Shown here: positions 51,821 to 63,257 of the stretch, one piece after another
How positions within the stretch are numbered: the first letter of the stretch is position 1
Layout of the letters: each line of letters starts with the position of its first letter
Translations under genes and position numbers: made by a program
Assembly: GCF_000237925.1 (NCBI RefSeq)
Contig: NC_031502.1
Location: 33,197,914 to 33,261,913 of the forward strand
DNA from: Schistosoma mansoni
Taxonomy: Eukaryota; Platyhelminthes; Trematoda; Strigeidida; Schistosomatidae
DNA length: 64,000 nt
Reading direction: 5' to 3'
Notes under the pieces: generated by a model
Told to the model about the DNA's origin: nothing
The model's input: only the letters and a program-made list of their open reading frames with translations
The model's database searches: none

Positions 51821-52689
51821 AACTACAACCTCCAAATTTATCAAGGGGACTAACTGCTTCAAACGTATATTTTGCTTTTAAACAATTAGTAAACTGTTCC
51901 AAGTTTGCTTTAAGTTGTTACCCATTGGAGTAAGGATTAGAGTTATGTTTCCTAACTCTAAGTATTTATTGATATATTATTCAATTAGGCTAATCATCAT
52001 ACATTCGATAGTCAATATAGTGGTTTTGATATCTGTTACATAACCCTGAAATAGCTTGTTTGTTCCTGATTATCTCGTCATTATAGGTAAACTTAATCAC
52101 AAATCTAGACAAATAGATCAGTTTTTTTTATATTGAGATGAGTTTATTAATATCAAAACTAGATTATTAACATTTGAATATATAGTTCAGGGAATATAAT
52201 TGTGTAATAAAACAAGATTTTTTTAAAAAAATATATGCCGATTAGTATATTTGCAAAATTTCGTTTATAGTCATATCAACTTTCATTCTTGTCATATATA
52301 GTCAACTTATAATAATAAGTCATTTCCATACGCTTATTTTCATAATATTCTCTGCATAATTTAAATCGTTACAAAATAATCTAAATAATAATTTTTTCTT
52401 TTAATAAACTTATAGTTAACTGTTATATAATCAAAATTAAAACGAATATGAGCATATTTCCTAATTGACAAAAAATACGTTTCATCTGTTTAATATTAAG
52501 CTGGAATATCAGTAGTATTACATTTTTGTTCTTCAAATAATGAATTATTCAATTCATTAGGCATTATAATTGATCCAAATTTTAAGGTACGATGAAATTT
52601 TTTCAAATTTTGTTGTTTTCTTTGATAAACTTGCTGAAATAACAAAAAACAAACAAACAATTTGATGAACGTGATGAAAAAACGGAATA

Positions 52690-53005
52690 ATAGTGTCGTG
52701 TGGTCTACTTATCCATATAAGTAGTATATGGTGAGGGTCAGTCATAGAATGTATTTTGGTAGAAGACCGATAAGAAAAGGACTGAAATGAAGCGCAATTG
52801 GTAGGAAAATGCATGAACAATGAAATTAGTGAAGATGAACTGATATCTACAGAAGGAACAGTGAGGGTTGAGACAATTGGTTGTTATTTTGCAAATTAAC
52901 TGTTCATTGTATGGTTATTAGAATTTAGTGAGATAGTCTGTAATTTGTGTCTAAATACATTCGATTGTCCCCAACTAGTGTTCTGTTCACTACAATAGTA
53001 ATTAA
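52690..53005 (-). repeat. Second copy of the 14700-15000 repeat, inverted
   Basis: The reverse complement matches 14700-15000 along most of its length, including the CCATATAAGTAG block and the AATACATTCGATTGTCCCC block. No coding capacity. Confidence 0.75.
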
Positions 53006-53499
53006 TGTTGAATAAAAAAAAGTCAATTGATCATTGATATTGTATAAAAATTAAAAAAAAAAAAACAATTTAAGAGGATACATATCTGTGGAATTATATG
53101 TTAGTGACTGTTTTCCAGTGGATAACTTAATCTTCTTATTGTTGTTACAGTTTAGAGATAGGTGTAAAAGATTTTACAGAAATCTTATTCTATTTCCTAT
53201 ATAAAATGTTTATTTCGTTATTGATTAATATGGAAACATTGTTCATATGTATAAGTTGGATATTGTAAAAGTTACAGGATAAACGTTATTTCAAGCAGAA
53301 AATTACATGATTTAATGATAATATGAATTTTAATTGACGAGACTGTTGTAACTAATCGATAAGCTAATATTTTCATAAGATTATGATATTACTGCAAGGA
53401 TATACAATAATGATCGTTTATATAAGAATTTTCGTCTAAATGAGAGAGAATAGTTTCACAGCATTTGGAAGGCCGAGTTGATGTCAGACATTAAATAGA

Positions 53500-53654
53500 A
53501 ATAATATATTTGTAAAATCTCAGCTAATAAATTTGAAATAAATCCAACGTTTAGCCTGGCAATATATTTCTTTGGAAAAGCTTACACCAGATTACCAAAA
53601 GAAACGTTGGATTTACTTCAAATTCATTCGCTGAGATTTTACAAATATATTATT
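53500..53654. repeat. 155-bp fold-back element
   Basis: Arms 53500-53552 and 53602-53654 (53 nt each, three mismatches) around a 49-nt loop. Both arms carry TTTGTAAAATCTCAGC at the outer part and AAATCCAACGTTT near the loop. It could be a small fold-back transposon remnant or a hairpin RNA source; no flanking duplication was verified. Confidence 0.85.
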
Positions 53655-53839
53655 CCTAAATAATGATCGTTGTTGTATTTAATGCAGACAATTGATATTG
53701 GTTGTTCTGTAATATCCTCTTACTATAAAATATTCCCAACATATTCATTCCAAATTAAAACAAGACAGTACAAATTGCAATGTTCAAGATAGATCACTTG
53801 TATAAATTGATAGTTTTATCAAATTATTTTTTAACAGTT

Positions 53840-54175
53840 GGATTCATGGATTGATTTAAGCTAGACCACCATGGAAAACCTGAAAGCACTGGGCGACCAT
53901 TTCATCCTAGTATGGGACTCCTCAGCAGTAAACGTCCACGAACCTGCACACAGAACTCGAACCCACGACCCTTAGTATCGCGCGCGAACGCCCAACCCCT
54001 AGACCACTGAGCCGATATCCAACGGTGTTAATGTCTAATTTCAATCAATGCATGATATTGCGCGATCCTTCCTCTATTGCCTGATGTGGATAACTGTCTC
54101 CACGCGACACTGACTGGACTCCACTGATCTCGGCTTCTTATAAAAACTCCAGGAAATCCACCTTGAACCTAGTCA
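53840..54175 (-). repeat. SINE family B copy B5, with full leader
   Basis: The most complete minus-strand copy: tail, hammerhead module (53886-53942), B box, A box (GGCTCAGTGG), then the 5' leader with AAGCCGAGATCAGTGGAGTC and a TTTCCTGGAGTTTTTATAAG start, down to about 54165. A small plus-strand fragment of the same family (54400-54450) follows. Confidence 0.85.
53886..53942 (-). ncRNA. Hammerhead ribozyme in SINE B5 (cleavage site mutated)
   Basis: CTGAGGA, stem II GTCCCATACTAGGAT and GAAA are intact, but the cleavage triplet reads GCC in place of GTC. Stem I is shortened (TTTACTG against CAGTGC). Probably inactive. Confidence 0.7.
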
Positions 54176-54829
54176 TTAGTGAGTACATGATTATTATCAG
54201 AATGGGAATTCGTGAAGATTGTAGTGATTTTAACAGTTGAATTTTGACAATATTATTTAAAAATATACAATAGTAAGACATAAGATAACAATTATAATCA
54301 GTTAACGAAGGTATTACTAATTAAAACGGTTATAATTCGTCATAAATACGATATCGAAATGAATTTGGTAATGGTCAAGCTTTCATAACTAAGAAAACCC
54401 ACAGTGTGACGAAATGAGCGTACAGTGCTCCCAGGTTTTCAATAATCATCTGGTCAAGATCAGTTCGTGATATAAAATTTGTGACAATTACTTTTCAATA
54501 AAACTACAATTTCAAATATGACAACAATAGCCTTGAAAATTAAATGAATGTATAGATTGGGAATCAATCGGTAATTATTATTAATATTACCATTCATTTT
54601 ACATTGTCTGACAACAACATATGAATTTATTGATTGCTCTGTTTGAATTGCCCATCATAGATACTGCTGAAGAGTCCAAAAGATGAGGGAGAAAATAGTT
54701 GTTCAGTTTTTTCAGTCATTCAATAATTTGTTATAAAGATAAATTGTCAGAAAGTAAGCTTCTTCAGTGACTCCAATTCATGAGTTGCTTCTTATATAAT
54801 AATAGCTCTCATCAAATAGAGCACAGTTA

Positions 54830-55260
54830 AAAACTAGAAAACTATTGCACATGCCTAACCACCGTTTAACTTGACAAGCGACGTTTGCAAATCTACATGT
54901 AAGTTGGGGAAAAGCTGGGAATAGCCAATAAGTTGCATCTATCTTTGAGATCTATAACATTCGAACTGAGACGTGATGGTTATCTGTTTGGAGCCCACAC
55001 ATTTGTCGTGACCGATGACTGGACACGTATAATCGGTCACAACGGTTCAGTTGGATCCGCTCTTTGTATTTTCCTAGATCATAAGTTGCAAAATTATCTC
55101 ATGCTTTTTATCTTGCAGACAGTTTTTTTCTTATAGAATCATACTGTCTTTGCCCAACCGGTTCTGTTATAACTATTGCTGATACTACTCCCACTACCAT
55201 GGAATATCATCTCAATGTTCTATGATAGTGTGACAACCTGAACTGACTGACTGCATTAGT
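54830..55260 (+). mobile_element. Very decayed RTE C-terminal and 3' tail
   Basis: CACATGCCTAACCACCGTTT and the following ATCTTTGAGATCTATAACAT match the RTE C-terminal region in DNA order, and the end near 55250 has GAACTGACTGACTGC. The reading frame is lost. Confidence 0.65.
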
Positions 55261-55486
55261 TTCGGAAAATCCATCAGTATGTGTGCACATTCACATACAT
55301 GACAAAGCCTAGCTGACTTTAATCATCACAATAGGTTACTTTAGCCATAATGAATACTGAGTTTTAATTCAAAGATATACGCTTCTTGTTATAATATATT
55401 TGCTAAGAAGCTATATATCTTCGGTAGATAGCTGATTCCCAAAACTTTCTATCGTTATAAACAGAAAATGAACAGTAATATCTTAC

Positions 55487-55746
55487 CTTATATGTAACCA
55501 TGTCTTTAGCACGTTGATATGATAACAAGTCAGTACGATTTGAAAAATAATTTTCTTGAGCTTGTTTAAATTGCATTAAATAATCATTTTCATCAGTATT
55601 CTGTTTTATATTACAAACTGTTACTTTGTTATTTTTGTTTATTGTATTATTAAGAGTTTTTGAATTAAGCTGATTATTATGTAATTCTGGATCATTTTGA
55701 TTCAATGATTCCATGAAACATTGTTGATACCAACTTTCAAATTCTA
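55487..55746 (-). CDS. Kinesin-9 (KIF9)-like tail exon
   Basis: A 260-nt exon bounded by an acceptor (TTCATTTAAG|TA) and a donor (AAG|GTAAGA), starting with two bases of a split codon and ending in phase 0. It encodes 86 residues: EFESWYQQCF at the start, an asparagine-rich middle, and ENDYLMQFKQAQENYFSNRT followed by DLLSYQRAKDMVTYK. The start and end match the C-terminal tail of KIF9 in layout (EF-x2-WY-x2-SF, then an acidic D/E run, then a SFYNAK-type helix). Kinesin-9 proteins are ciliary/flagellar motors. The motor domain and the other exons were not found; they should lie at higher coordinates on this strand. The match is from remembered motifs, so moderate confidence in the family and good confidence in the exon. 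Confidence 0.6.
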
Positions 55747-57640
55747 CTTAAATGAAGTAAAACAAAGTATTATAATTAATCCATAATAGAAATATTTCGA
55801 TTCAAATCTAGGGCATACAATACCGAGCTACCACTTTACAAAATAATCGGTAGGGTTTGATGATCACTAAAAGACTGAACAAACATGACATTTTCACATA
55901 TAATGACTTCTCTGTACTCGGCACCCAACTTTTGTCAAAATATTCGTTCTGATATTCGTATAAACATAACATTTGTTACATATTAAGGGTGAAGATAAAC
56001 TCCGCTCTCGTCCACAATTTTGACCTTGCACCTGGCAACCAACCAAAATGAAGTGGAAATTATTATTTACACTGTCTTAATTTATAATAGAGGGACTGTT
56101 TCGTTTTCTGTCATTTTTGCTGGCTTACATGAAAAGTGTAAAGTTTTCTACGGCGAAAATACCACTCCATGTGTCAAGTGTACCAAACTCAGTCATCATG
56201 TAATAAAAACCACAAGATGGCAGAAATCATACCTTAAATTAATTCTATAATAGAAGTGGTTACGTAATATGTACAGTTGATAAGTGAAAACATAACAGCA
56301 GTTACTGATTATGATACACCTAGATGACTTGATAATATGAAGTTTATCCCCAGCCAGATTTAATGCACAATCACTTATAAGCATTACAGTCATATAAGGA
56401 TTCAGTCATTACCCAAATATCTCAATGATAACGTAACAGATTGTGGGGTTAGGTGACGCTGGCTCAAATCCTACAAGGAGCATTAGTTTTCTTTAAATTA
56501 CAATTACTCCTTGTTGACAAGTACCAAACAACAGGGAACCTAGATGTCTTTTTTGTCTGATATGTAAAAATAGGAAAGAATGTGAATTCATTGTGATATT
56601 TAGATTAAGTATTTTCAAAGATTGTAATGTTCAAATAGATTAGTACTCTAATATTCCTGTTATAACTTCCTTTAATGTAAAATAAATTTTTATATGAATC
56701 CACTAATCAATATAAACCGTTGAATCTTTCTTGTTAGCTGACTGGAAACAGTTGACAGGATACTAAGAACCTCGATTTCGTTCTGGTTAATGTTTATCAA
56801 CGAAGCATGTCTACAATCCACTGATCTTAAAAATCAGAACTCTCAGCAACGAGTTAAACTTTTTAAATTAAGAGATTTTGATCGACAATCAGGACAATTA
56901 TTTTGCCTGGGTGTAATCGAAATAAAGAACACTTCAATGTATATAGAATAGATTACATTTGAGAATCTATTTTAATCAGATTCAATACTTGCTCAAAACT
57001 ATTTATTCTCGGTGTTGTATAAACCTCCTAAAATGTATACTCAGTTGTGGCAAAGTTATATGAATCAAATATTTACATTTGATGAAAGCAAACAAAACAA
57101 GTAAAATTTCAATGTTCAGAAATTTAATTAGCAAGATACGAAACTCTAGTGTAAAATCAATGTATCTGCCTTTTGCTCCAAAGTGTAGAGCTTGAGAAAG
57201 CCTAAGAAGTAATATTTTTTTCTCAATAGAAAGTTCATCACTGTTAGAATCTCTGGTTTAAAAATAAATCAACATTTCTTGCCAACTAAATGGTTTTACA
57301 TTATAAAATTTAACTTAGATATTGGATAGGATTGATATAAATTTTCAAAACAATATTGAATTATACAAATGTTTGATAAAAATTGAACAATTAACTAACT
57401 TAGTTTAAATCTTTCCTTATAGAATAATTAAAAGCCTTTAATCATTCAGTGAATCATAAACATGAAATCTGGAGAAGTTATACACTAAGTATGATGCAAT
57501 GTAAAATCTTGATTGAATACTACTGAAAAGTTCAGAAACTTGAATAAAACAGTGTGTTACTTCATTGGGATACTGTTAGTTTATTATAAAACCATCTTTA
57601 AAACTTGATCATAGTTTCATCTGTACAATTTATAACTACT
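55747..57640. other. AT-rich, probably intron of the kinesin-9-like gene
   Basis: No further exon recognised. Open frames (for example 56020-56250) have no domain. Confidence 0.35.
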
Positions 57641-57647
57641 TATAATT

Positions 57648-57905
57648 CAGAAGGGGCTTTTGTGGAGATTTCAGTAATTTTATAGTTGAAATCATGAGTC
57701 AAGTGAATCTAGACCACCAAGGAAAACCTGGAAGCACTGGATGGCCGTTTCATCCTATTGTGGGACTCCTCAGCAGTGCCCATTCACGATTCCGCTTCGC
57801 GAGATTTGAACCCAGGACCTATCAGTTTCACCCTCGAGCGCTTAACCACTAGACTACTGAACTTGCCGGCATCCAACGGTATTAATGTCTAATTTCAACC
57901 GACTG
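57648..57905 (-). repeat. SINE family B copy B6 (minus, left arm of a head-to-head pair)
   Basis: Tail (CAGAAGGGGCTTTTGTGGAG), hammerhead module 57734-57779, B box and the A-box side (GCCGGCATCCAAC). The 5' leader is truncated at about 57905. Confidence 0.88.
57734..57779 (-). ncRNA. Hammerhead ribozyme in SINE B6 (possibly active)
   Basis: Minus strand: GCACTG, CTGAGGA, stem II GTCCCACAATAGGAT, GAAA, CGGCC, cleavage triplet ATC, CAGTGC. All core bases are present; ATC satisfies the NUH rule, although GTC is better. Stem II has a G-U closing pair. Confidence 0.75.
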
Positions 57906-57916
57906 ACTTCAAGAGA

Positions 57917-58225
57917 TATTTCCTGGAGTTTTAGTGAGAAGCAGTGACCAGTGGAGTTCAACCAGTTCGGTTGTGAGATATCAACTCGCTGAAGACAATG
58001 GTGAACGGTTGCTCAACTTCATGGATGCCGGCTCAGTGGTTCTAGAGGTTAAGCGCTCGAGGGAGAGACTGATAGGTTGTGGGTTCGAGTCTCGTGAGGC
58101 GGGATCGTGAATGCGCACTGCTGAGGAATCCCACAATGGGATGAAACGACCGTCCAGTGCTTCCAGGTTTTCTATGATGGTCTAGCTTCAATTGATTCAT
58201 GATTTCAACTATAAAATTACTTATA
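57917..58225 (+). repeat. SINE family B copy B7 (plus, near full length)
   Basis: Leader (TTTCCTGGAGTTTTAGTGAG onward), A box (GGCTCAGTGG at about 58029), B box (GGTTCGAGTCTCG), hammerhead module 58115-58160, and a tail ending in TTGATTCATGATTTCAACTA. About 310 bp, which I take as the approximate full length of the family. Confidence 0.9.
58115..58160 (+). ncRNA. Hammerhead ribozyme in SINE B7 (all core bases intact)
   Basis: GCACTG pairs with CAGTGC (stem I). CTGAGGA is followed by stem II ATCCCACAATGGGAT, GAAA, a short imperfect stem III (CGACC) and the cleavage triplet GTC, with the cut expected after c58154. The short stem III resembles other schistosome and retrozyme hammerheads, which often cleave best as dimers. 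Confidence 0.8.
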
Positions 58226-58671
58226 ATTCGTTTATTTATTTCAATAATAAATCTTATACTAAATGGAATTATTTCCTACACATTAATTTTCTTGATTTAA
58301 CACAACTGATTAACTCAACATGTAACGTTTCATTATTTATTTATTTATTAAAATTTAATTAATTAGGTCAATTATTTTGTTATATAATAAATATTTCATC
58401 AATATTTCACTTAAGTGGCTTTATATATAGAGAATAATTTAAAATATCTATTCAATGATTGTTTTAATGATTGTCAATTAAATATTGAATTTGGAAAATT
58501 CTTATAAATGTCCAATTATAAATGTGAAACATTTTTTTCTCATTTTCATTAATAGTTAGTTATTATGTATGATAACAACAAATAAAGTCATTGAAATTCA
58601 CTGATGTGTAGGGTTGTGCCATATTTGTGATAAAAAATTGTTATTTGTCGAGGTTAAATTTTATCAGAAAA

Positions 58672-58776
58672 CGGGGGGGGGGTCGTTATGGAGATTATAG
58701 TAATTTAATAGTTGAATTCATGAATCAATCTAAGTTAAACCACCATTGAAAACCTGAAAACACTGGATGGCTGTTT
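58672..58776 (-). repeat. SINE family B fragment B8
   Basis: Tail and the first part of the hammerhead side only (CCACCATTGAAAACCTGAAA followed by ACACTGGATGGC). A run of ten or more G bases precedes it at about 58672-58681. Confidence 0.75.
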
Positions 58777-60188
58777 GGTTTAAACTTGTTTGAATTTTTC
58801 ATAGTACTATTTCTTTTTACATGATTGTAACAATACTGAAATTGATATAATAATCATAATAATAGCTTTATTCAATGGTATAAATATTTGGTACAGTAAA
58901 GAATTTTTAAAATCCGTTTTACAGTACTCACATCAAATGTCTCTTTAACATACAATCGAATCGCAATTATTCAAAACATATTTTAATAGTATTTGTCAAT
59001 ATCTTCTGAATGTATTCAGTCATAAAAGTTTCCTATCTGGTTAGTTACTATAATTATTTCTCGATTCAGTATAAGGTACTTGGATTCTAACATATTTATC
59101 TATTGTTTTATTAACGCATAGATATGGAGGAAAAGAATTTCGGTATTTCTGTGACTGATGTCACGATAACTTGTAACTCTCTTGATAAAAACCCATCGAT
59201 ACATATAGCGTTAAGGTTCATAATTATTCAATTCGAGTAAACCTAAACCAGGTAGTCTAATTGCAGTATTTGCACAACTGAAGAAATAGGTGCTCCGAAC
59301 GTTTGAGATCATCATAGTAGTTTTTAAACAATCACTAGTTAGTTCTTCTCTCCTTGTATTTTTCTCACAAAATATTCACAAGTGAACATATATATGAAGA
59401 AAGATCCTCAATTAAATAAATCAAGTGTTTTAATGATATTTTATGAGTTTTTTTTCACGTGGCCTTCAGTTTGATGGTTTTAAACATTAAGGAGTTCATC
59501 ACGCTGGTACTCTTCCATATGAAGGTTGAACATTCCAGTGTCATGATACTATACTACTGAAATAAGTAACACTCAAACCGACCTTGAGAGATTTACTCAC
59601 CTTGTTAAACAACAAATACATGGATAAGTTTGAGTAAAATTCCATCAGGAAAAAGTAGGTTGTAGATGATTTTCACATGAACAATAAATTTCTCGAGATT
59701 TTTTAATCAGTTAATTTATTTAGAAGAGAAATTCCATAAATTTCCCCCAGACCGTCTTTTTAATTCGTTTTTTTGTACATAAAGTTTTTCAATAAACGCC
59801 CTATTGCCTATCGATGGGTTAACAAATTACCATTAATAGATAAGAATTGAAAATGACATTTCAACCTACGTAGGTGATCTGTACGTTTTAAAATTATTCA
59901 AGTATATAGTTATCCTTAAATGTGCCTATGATTTGATTATAAATGATGATCCATATTCTTGTATTTCCATAACTTGATGTGACAAGTTAATAAAAATACC
60001 TATCTAGGGGATTTTTTTCATTTTTCTTTCTTTATCTCTGTTCCCATATTTGTTTTGTGACCTTCATCACCTTCACCATACAACACAATTATCAGAAATT
60101 TCATAAATCCTAGATATTCTTCAATGATATCATTTGCATATCACTCACTGAATGATCAATAATGAGTATTTTATTTCAAATTTCATGA
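58777..60188. other. AT-rich, nothing recognised
   Basis: No coding frame with splice support and no known repeat. Confidence 0.4.
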
Positions 60189-60554
60189 GTAAATCTAAGA
60201 AGTTACTATTTTGGACCTGATTGGTTACCTAACCATATTGCTTTGTTTGAGTTATTAAAAATCATTAATTCATTTAAAGTATGCTCATTTAATTTTAATA
60301 CAAATACTATACAAAAGATTAAACCGAGATCTTACGATTCCATAAAACTTATTTCAGTAAATTACTTTGTTTATATCGAAGATAAAACATATCGTTCTAA
60401 CCGAACAATAAGCGTTAATAGTGAAATCATTACTTTGTTAATTAATAATTACAAAAAAGAATGTTTTGCTAGTGTAACAATAAAAAATGAAACTAAACAT
60501 AATGTGATGAATTCACTTAGTATTGTTTGCTCGAATCTTCCCATTGATGTTTAG
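60189..60554 (+). CDS. Unassigned open frame cut by a SINE
   Basis: The frame is open from 60189 to a TAG at 60552-60554 (about 121 codons). It has no ATG before the middle, so it would be an internal or last exon or a remnant. The peptide has a mixed composition (GPDWLPNHIALFELLKIINS near the start, VNYFVYIEDKTYRSNRTISV in the middle) that looks less random than the surrounding AT-rich frames. The stop codon lies at the first bases of the following SINE, so the original reading frame may have continued. I recognise no family; chance is a real alternative. Confidence 0.25.
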   Translation, partial: VNLRSYYFGPDWLPNHIALFELLKIINSFKVCSFNFNTNTIQKIKPRSYDSIKLISVNYFVYIEDKTYRSNRTISVNSEIITLLINNYKKECFASVTIKNETKHNVMNSLSIVCSNLPIDV

Positions 60555-60820
60555 GACTGCAACTGGTCAGTCTCTTATTGGCATATGTGCATACTGTGCG
60601 TATTGCCTCGATATACCTTAATTCACAAGCACCGTAAGCAACGATGGACTCAGTAGCTGAGTGGATAAAGCGATCGCATTTGAAGCGAAAGGTACTGGGT
60701 TCAAGTCCCAGAGTGAACATCAACTCTGAGATGCAGGTATATCCAGCTGAAGAGTCCCAAACAGGACGAAATGCGCGTCCTGGATTCCACTGCTAGCCAC
60801 TATCCATCGTTGCTTTTAAG
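60555..60820 (+). repeat. SM-alpha-like SINE (family A, copy 2)
   Basis: A 90-bp leader (GGACTGCAACTGGTCAGTCT onward) precedes the tRNA-like head at 60645 (A box TAGCTGAGTGG, B box GGGTTCAAGTCCC), the hammerhead module, and the GCTAGCCACTATCCATCGTT tail. The leader recurs inverted at 63520-63600. Confidence 0.88.
60733..60793 (+). ncRNA. Hammerhead ribozyme in SINE family A copy 2 (core intact)
   Basis: Stem I (GGTATATCCAG with CTGGATT), core CTGAAGA, stem II GTCCCAAACAGGAC, GAAA, TGCGCG, cleavage triplet GTC with the cut after c60779. All invariant positions are present. The layout equals the known SM-alpha hammerhead. Confidence 0.85.
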
Positions 60821-63257
60821 GTGATGAAGTTAGAAAAAAGGAGATAAACGTAATGAATAAAATATAATTTAAAATGAATTGAATCTTTTAGCCAAAATAA
60901 ATTACATGCTGATATTACTTATATAGGCTAAGCACTACAATTCTTATGATAAAATCTTAGTGGAAAGTAAACTCAAATTATTCTCTATGACAGTTAAACA
61001 GCTAAACAGACAAACCATCAGATAGATAAATAAATCAGTGAAAAATAATTTACAATACATATATATTATTTAATTAATTGTCCTAAGGTTATCCGTACCG
61101 TTTACAGTGTTCAAGTATATCATATCTAATTCTTTCAGTTATTTTTTATTTTGTCGATGAATGTTGCAGACTGGGATTTGATTTTCACCAAAAACCTCAT
61201 TTCAAACGTCTAAAGTTATCTGCTACTGCCTGTTACGAATAGGTTAGTGTTGCCCAGCCCATAATAACGGAAAAAAGTAAAACTTAGGGCTTACAAATAA
61301 TCTCAGTCAAAAAATGGATTCACTTAATATTACAGTAGCAAAAACAATAACTTTTAGTTGCCGAAATTTGTTGACAGTTTGGCTTATTATTATATAAAAT
61401 AGTAGGAATGTATTTTCAAGAAGTGTGTATGGGGATGTTTAACTAGATGTTAATTTCATACATCCTAATCCCTTGATATATTTAAACGAAGTGAAAAGAA
61501 CAGGATCTACAAAATTAAGTGAATTCATTACATTTCAAGGTCTTTCATCAGCTGTAAACTGTCGTTAGATTACAGCCGTATGCAGCGTATGAGAAGCTTT
61601 GAAATATACGTTAATTGACAATAAAACAAAATGAGGGTTTATAAATTATATTAAATAAATTTAACAATAATCGAGGAAAATTTAAGAGTTTCACTGTACG
61701 ACTTCAATATGAGGATCGATACTGAAGAAGCCTACCAAATACTATGTATAAACATGAAAGTATAGCGAAATGTCGATGATAATATAAAATTGACGATTAA
61801 TTTTTATATCGTATGGTAGATGATTTAAAATATTACTGACACTTACTTGATTCATAGGGTATCTTTCTCTTTTTCTCAAGCTGTAGTGTTAATTACATAT
61901 GCAGTTTTCTACTGGGAAGTATAAATTTAACACAAAATTGCCTAGAATCTAATGTCTATGTATTTTCCAAATTACTGTCACAATAATATTCAAACTATTT
62001 AGAACCGATATGGTTCACAAAGGTGTTGATAGGTATGAGGATTGAGTTTTTAAATAAAATGTGGCATATATTGTGAATATAATTTCAATCTGTCTTAGAA
62101 TCTTCTAGATATTAGATTTGGTGAGACTGTTTGATAGTTTTCTGAATTATGTGATGAACTCTTCGGTCTTCTCACTTGTTATTCATTAGCAAAGCATAAA
62201 ATAATCAAATGTTGCCTGAAGTTTCCCTTGATTTCGATCGTTGATGATTGTAATTGGTTGTCAGGATACCCTGGATCTGTGGCTCATCCACAAAGTGTAC
62301 CTGTAGGTCAGTAGCGAACCGAAAAGCTCATTGCTAACAACTCACACTGTGAAGCTTGATGATTCAGATTTGAACTTCACAGGTGGTATCAGTTCACTCA
62401 AAATGAGAGAAATGCCTTGCTGACGAATGTCATTCAAGTTCAGAGTTTTTTGGTAACCACTTCCGACTGTGTATCATCGAAATTTGGCGCTCATTCAACT
62501 AGAATATGTAATATAAACGAGATTTTGATCAACGTTCATTTCCAACCTGACATCAAATTTTATTTTTATCATTCTTTATTATCGAAATTGAGCGAACGCG
62601 AGTCATCTACTCTTGCTAAAAAACCTGGTCATAAATGATTTATGAGGTAAACTGTATTAAATTAATGAATTTAAAAGTTAAATGAAAGTCATTATAAGCA
62701 CAATGTTGATACAGCGTGTGCAGGAATCGCATTAAGGATTATCACAACTGGACAAACTTGTCTTTTACTAAGTTGATAACATAGCCAGTAAACTGATATG
62801 GACTAACCCAAACAGGAAGGCAAGGATACAGGTAAATGATATTGATTTGTTTTTTTTACACCGAATAATAGTCAGATTTTGAATAAATTAAGTTGAGTTA
62901 TACATAGTACTGATTAAATAATGACTTACTATAATTGCACAATTCACAAGCATTACAATCACAAACAGCACTAACCAGCAAATATAGGTAAATTACTGAG
63001 TAATATAAATGTTTCTATCTAGCATTTGTGTTTTTAGATTAATATATATGGATATGCCTTCTGATGAGGTTCAGCTTAATTTAATGCTACTCAGTAAACA
63101 AATAAAAGTTTGTGTATTGGGCATTGAGGTACAATTTATGTTTGTGTGTCTCAAATGGTGAGTGATTAGATAAGCAACTACGTGGACTGCTGATTTAAGT
63201 GAATCAATGTTGAATATATTGCAGCGTTTACTTATATCAATTTATATAGCTAATGAA
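60821..63257. other. AT-rich, nothing firmly recognised
   Basis: The frame 62417-62638 has no domain. A stretch at 63039-63113, bounded by TTTTTAG and GAG|GTACAA, could be a small exon (MDMPSDEVQLNLMLLSKQIK) but has no other support. Confidence 0.35.

Larger units (their letters stand above)
46402..52689. other. AT-rich, gene-poor region
   Basis: The first part is the 3' flank of the OSER1-like gene. TA microsatellites lie at 46684-46728 and 51542-51557, and a short hairpin at 51759-51820. All open frames are short and low-complexity. I see no convincing exon. Confidence 0.4.
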
